A stretch of 7,412 bases of DNA from an uncultured Collinsella sp. (GTDB lineage: Bacteria; Actinomycetota; Coriobacteriia; Coriobacteriales; Coriobacteriaceae), in the NCBI GenBank assembly GCA_958372035.1, contig CATXML010000057.1, forward strand, positions 1 through 7,412, in the 5' to 3' direction. The notes beneath the pieces were generated by a model. It had not been told where the DNA came from. It saw nothing but the letters and a program-made list of their open reading frames with translations, and did no database searches. The stretch's first letter is position 1. Each line of letters starts with the position of its first letter. Shown piece by piece: positions 7,001-7,412 of this stretch. The position numbers and the translations under genes were made by a program.

Positions 7001-7027
7001 TTGTTAAAAACGCCATAATGGTATAAA
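7001..7027 (+). promoter_or_regulatory. Candidate pflB promoter
   Basis: TTGTTA (7001-7006) and TATAAA (7022-7027) are separated by 15 bases, a little short; CATAAT (7014-7019) is another possible -10. If used, transcription would start near 7034 and leave a leader of about 220 bases. TTGTTAA is also half of a Rex-type site, but no second half follows at the usual spacing. Confidence 0.35.
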
Positions 7028-7119
7028 AAAAGAAACATATAACAGCCCTGATGAAGGGGGTGGCTATGTTATCCTTCTCAGACGGGTGAAATCTTGGGTT
7101 TGGGTTGCAGTTCCAAGGT

Positions 7120-7135
7120 GGACAAACGTTTTTCC
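7120..7135. promoter_or_regulatory. 16-bp near-palindrome with LacI/PurR-type core
   Basis: GGACAAACGTTTTTCC matches its own reverse complement at 14 of 16 positions. The core AAACGTTT (7124-7131) is the typical centre of LacI/GalR-family operators. It lies about 120 bases upstream of the pflB ATG, and within the loop of a possible stem-loop (7100-7144). Its role in carbon-source control of pflB is inferred from the core only. Confidence 0.4.
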
Positions 7136-7206
7136 CTGCACCAACATGTGGTGAAGAACGGAAGAAGCCGGTAGTGCAAGCCGAAAATTCAAGAATTCAA
7201 TAAGCA

Positions 7207-7253
7207 GCGGTGTGAGAGAGCGCCGCATTACACGTAACTAGGAGCGTGGTTAC
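7207..7253 (+). promoter_or_regulatory. Two hairpins around the pflB ribosome-binding site
   Basis: GCGGTG (7207-7212) pairs with CGCCGC (7221-7226), one G-U pair, loop TGAGAGAG. Next, GTAAC (7234-7238) pairs with GTTAC (7249-7253), and the loop holds the Shine-Dalgarno AGGAG (7240-7244). TTACAC occurs twice (7228-7233 and 7250-7255), so GTGT at 7210-7213 could pair with either copy. The AGGAG is 12 bases from the ATG, longer than usual; the short hairpin would bring it closer. Confidence 0.4.
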
Positions 7254-7256
7254 ACA

Positions 7257-7412
7257 ATGCAGGAGGCATGGGAAGGCTTCAAGGAAGGCATCTGGACGGG
7301 AGAAGTTGACGTCCGAGACTTCATCCAGAAGAACTACACCCCCTACGAGGGCGACGAGTCGTTCCTCGCCGGCCCAACCGAGCGTACCAAGGAGCTGTGG
7401 GGCGAGGTTCTC
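7257..7412 (+). CDS. pflB: Formate C-acetyltransferase (pyruvate formate-lyase), 5' part only
   Basis: Only the first 52 codons are in the window and the frame stays open to the end. The text includes WEGFKEGIW, then VDVRDFIQKNYTPYEGDESF (residues 18-37) and LAGPTERTKELW, which is nearly the same as the conserved start of E. coli PflB. The enzyme is a cytoplasmic glycyl-radical homodimer that converts pyruvate and CoA to acetyl-CoA and formate in anaerobic fermentation; it needs activation by the radical-SAM enzyme PflA. The catalytic cysteine pair and the radical glycine lie beyond the window and cannot be checked. The ATG is the only reasonable start: an in-frame TAG is 18 bases upstream, and AGGAG is 12 bases before the ATG. 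The N terminus is about 9 residues shorter than that of E. coli. A strong terminator isolates it from the permease gene, so it has its own promoter in the leader before it. Confidence 0.96.
   Translation, partial: MQEAWEGFKEGIWTGEVDVRDFIQKNYTPYEGDESFLAGPTERTKELWGEVL

Larger units (their letters stand above)
6867..7256 (+). other. Gene-free leader and control region of pflB
   Basis: About 390 bases without a convincing gene. It is AT-richer than its surroundings. From left to right it holds a hairpin AGCTG-N6-CAGCT (6902-6917), two interleaved inverted-repeat pairs (6941-7005), a candidate promoter (7001-7027), a stem-loop (7039-7072), a larger stem-loop (7100-7144) whose loop holds a LacI-like palindrome, a tandem AATTCAAG/AATTCAAT (7186-7201), and two hairpins next to the pflB ribosome site (7207-7253). 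I do not recognise a known riboswitch class. Confidence 0.7.

Noticed and set aside
6807..7016. 69-codon minus-strand open frame across the terminator and pflB upstream region
   Set aside because: It reads through a perfect stem-loop and has no recognisable family or clear ribosome site.
7000..7020. Rex operator upstream of pflB
   Set aside because: Only one half (TTGTTAA) is seen; there is no facing TTAACAA or TTCACAA at the expected spacing.
7030..7256. ZTP (pfl motif) or cobalamin riboswitch in the pflB leader
   Set aside because: The conserved core segments of those classes as I know them, such as the CCGCCUGGGC-like end of ZTP, are not present.
1..7412. Mobile element, CRISPR array or tRNA gene
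   Set aside because: No transposase, regular repeat-spacer pattern, attachment-site duplication or cloverleaf was seen on either strand.

Overview
The window looks like chromosomal DNA of a GC-rich anaerobic gut actinobacterium, most likely a Coriobacteriia member such as Collinsella. This is inferred from strongly GC-biased third codon positions, the pyruvate formate-lyase start, and the general look of the proteins; nothing in the window gives a species name. It holds six protein genes, two of them cut by the window edges, and no rRNA, tRNA, CRISPR array, insertion sequence or phage gene that I can see.

Minus strand, 4660 down to 1: a tight three-gene operon. It encodes a MarR-family repressor, then two ABC exporter half-transporters. 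The genes overlap (GTGA and TAATG junctions), so translation is probably coupled. The two half-transporters have complementary defects in their ATPase motifs. One has E-to-D in Walker B and H-to-Q in the H-loop; the other has LSQGQ instead of LSGGQ. This is the signature of a heterodimeric (TM287/288- or BmrCD-like) exporter with one degenerate and one catalytic ATP site. The first half-transporter also carries a roughly 200-residue Met-rich insertion between TM1 and TM2.

Divergent control region, 4661-4912: a perfect 15-bp inverted repeat surrounds the marR Shine-Dalgarno sequence and covers its GTG start. It is the obvious candidate for an autoregulatory operator. Weak candidate promoters point both ways.

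Plus strand, 4913 to 6787: a short-chain dehydrogenase/reductase (SDR) followed by a KdgT-family 2-keto-3-deoxygluconate permease. They are separated by 108 bp holding a modest hairpin, and a strong stem-loop terminator follows the permease. The pair suggests uptake and oxidoreduction of a sugar acid (KDG-like), but no KDG kinase or aldolase is present here.

Plus strand, 6862 to 7412: about 395 bp without a gene, then the first 52 codons of pflB (formate C-acetyltransferase). The leader contains several inverted repeats, a 16-bp near-palindrome with the LacI/PurR-type core AAACGTTT, and a small hairpin that places the pflB Shine-Dalgarno sequence in its loop. Most genes here are recognisable families. 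The less explained material is the marR inverted repeat, the large loop of the exporter, and the pflB leader.
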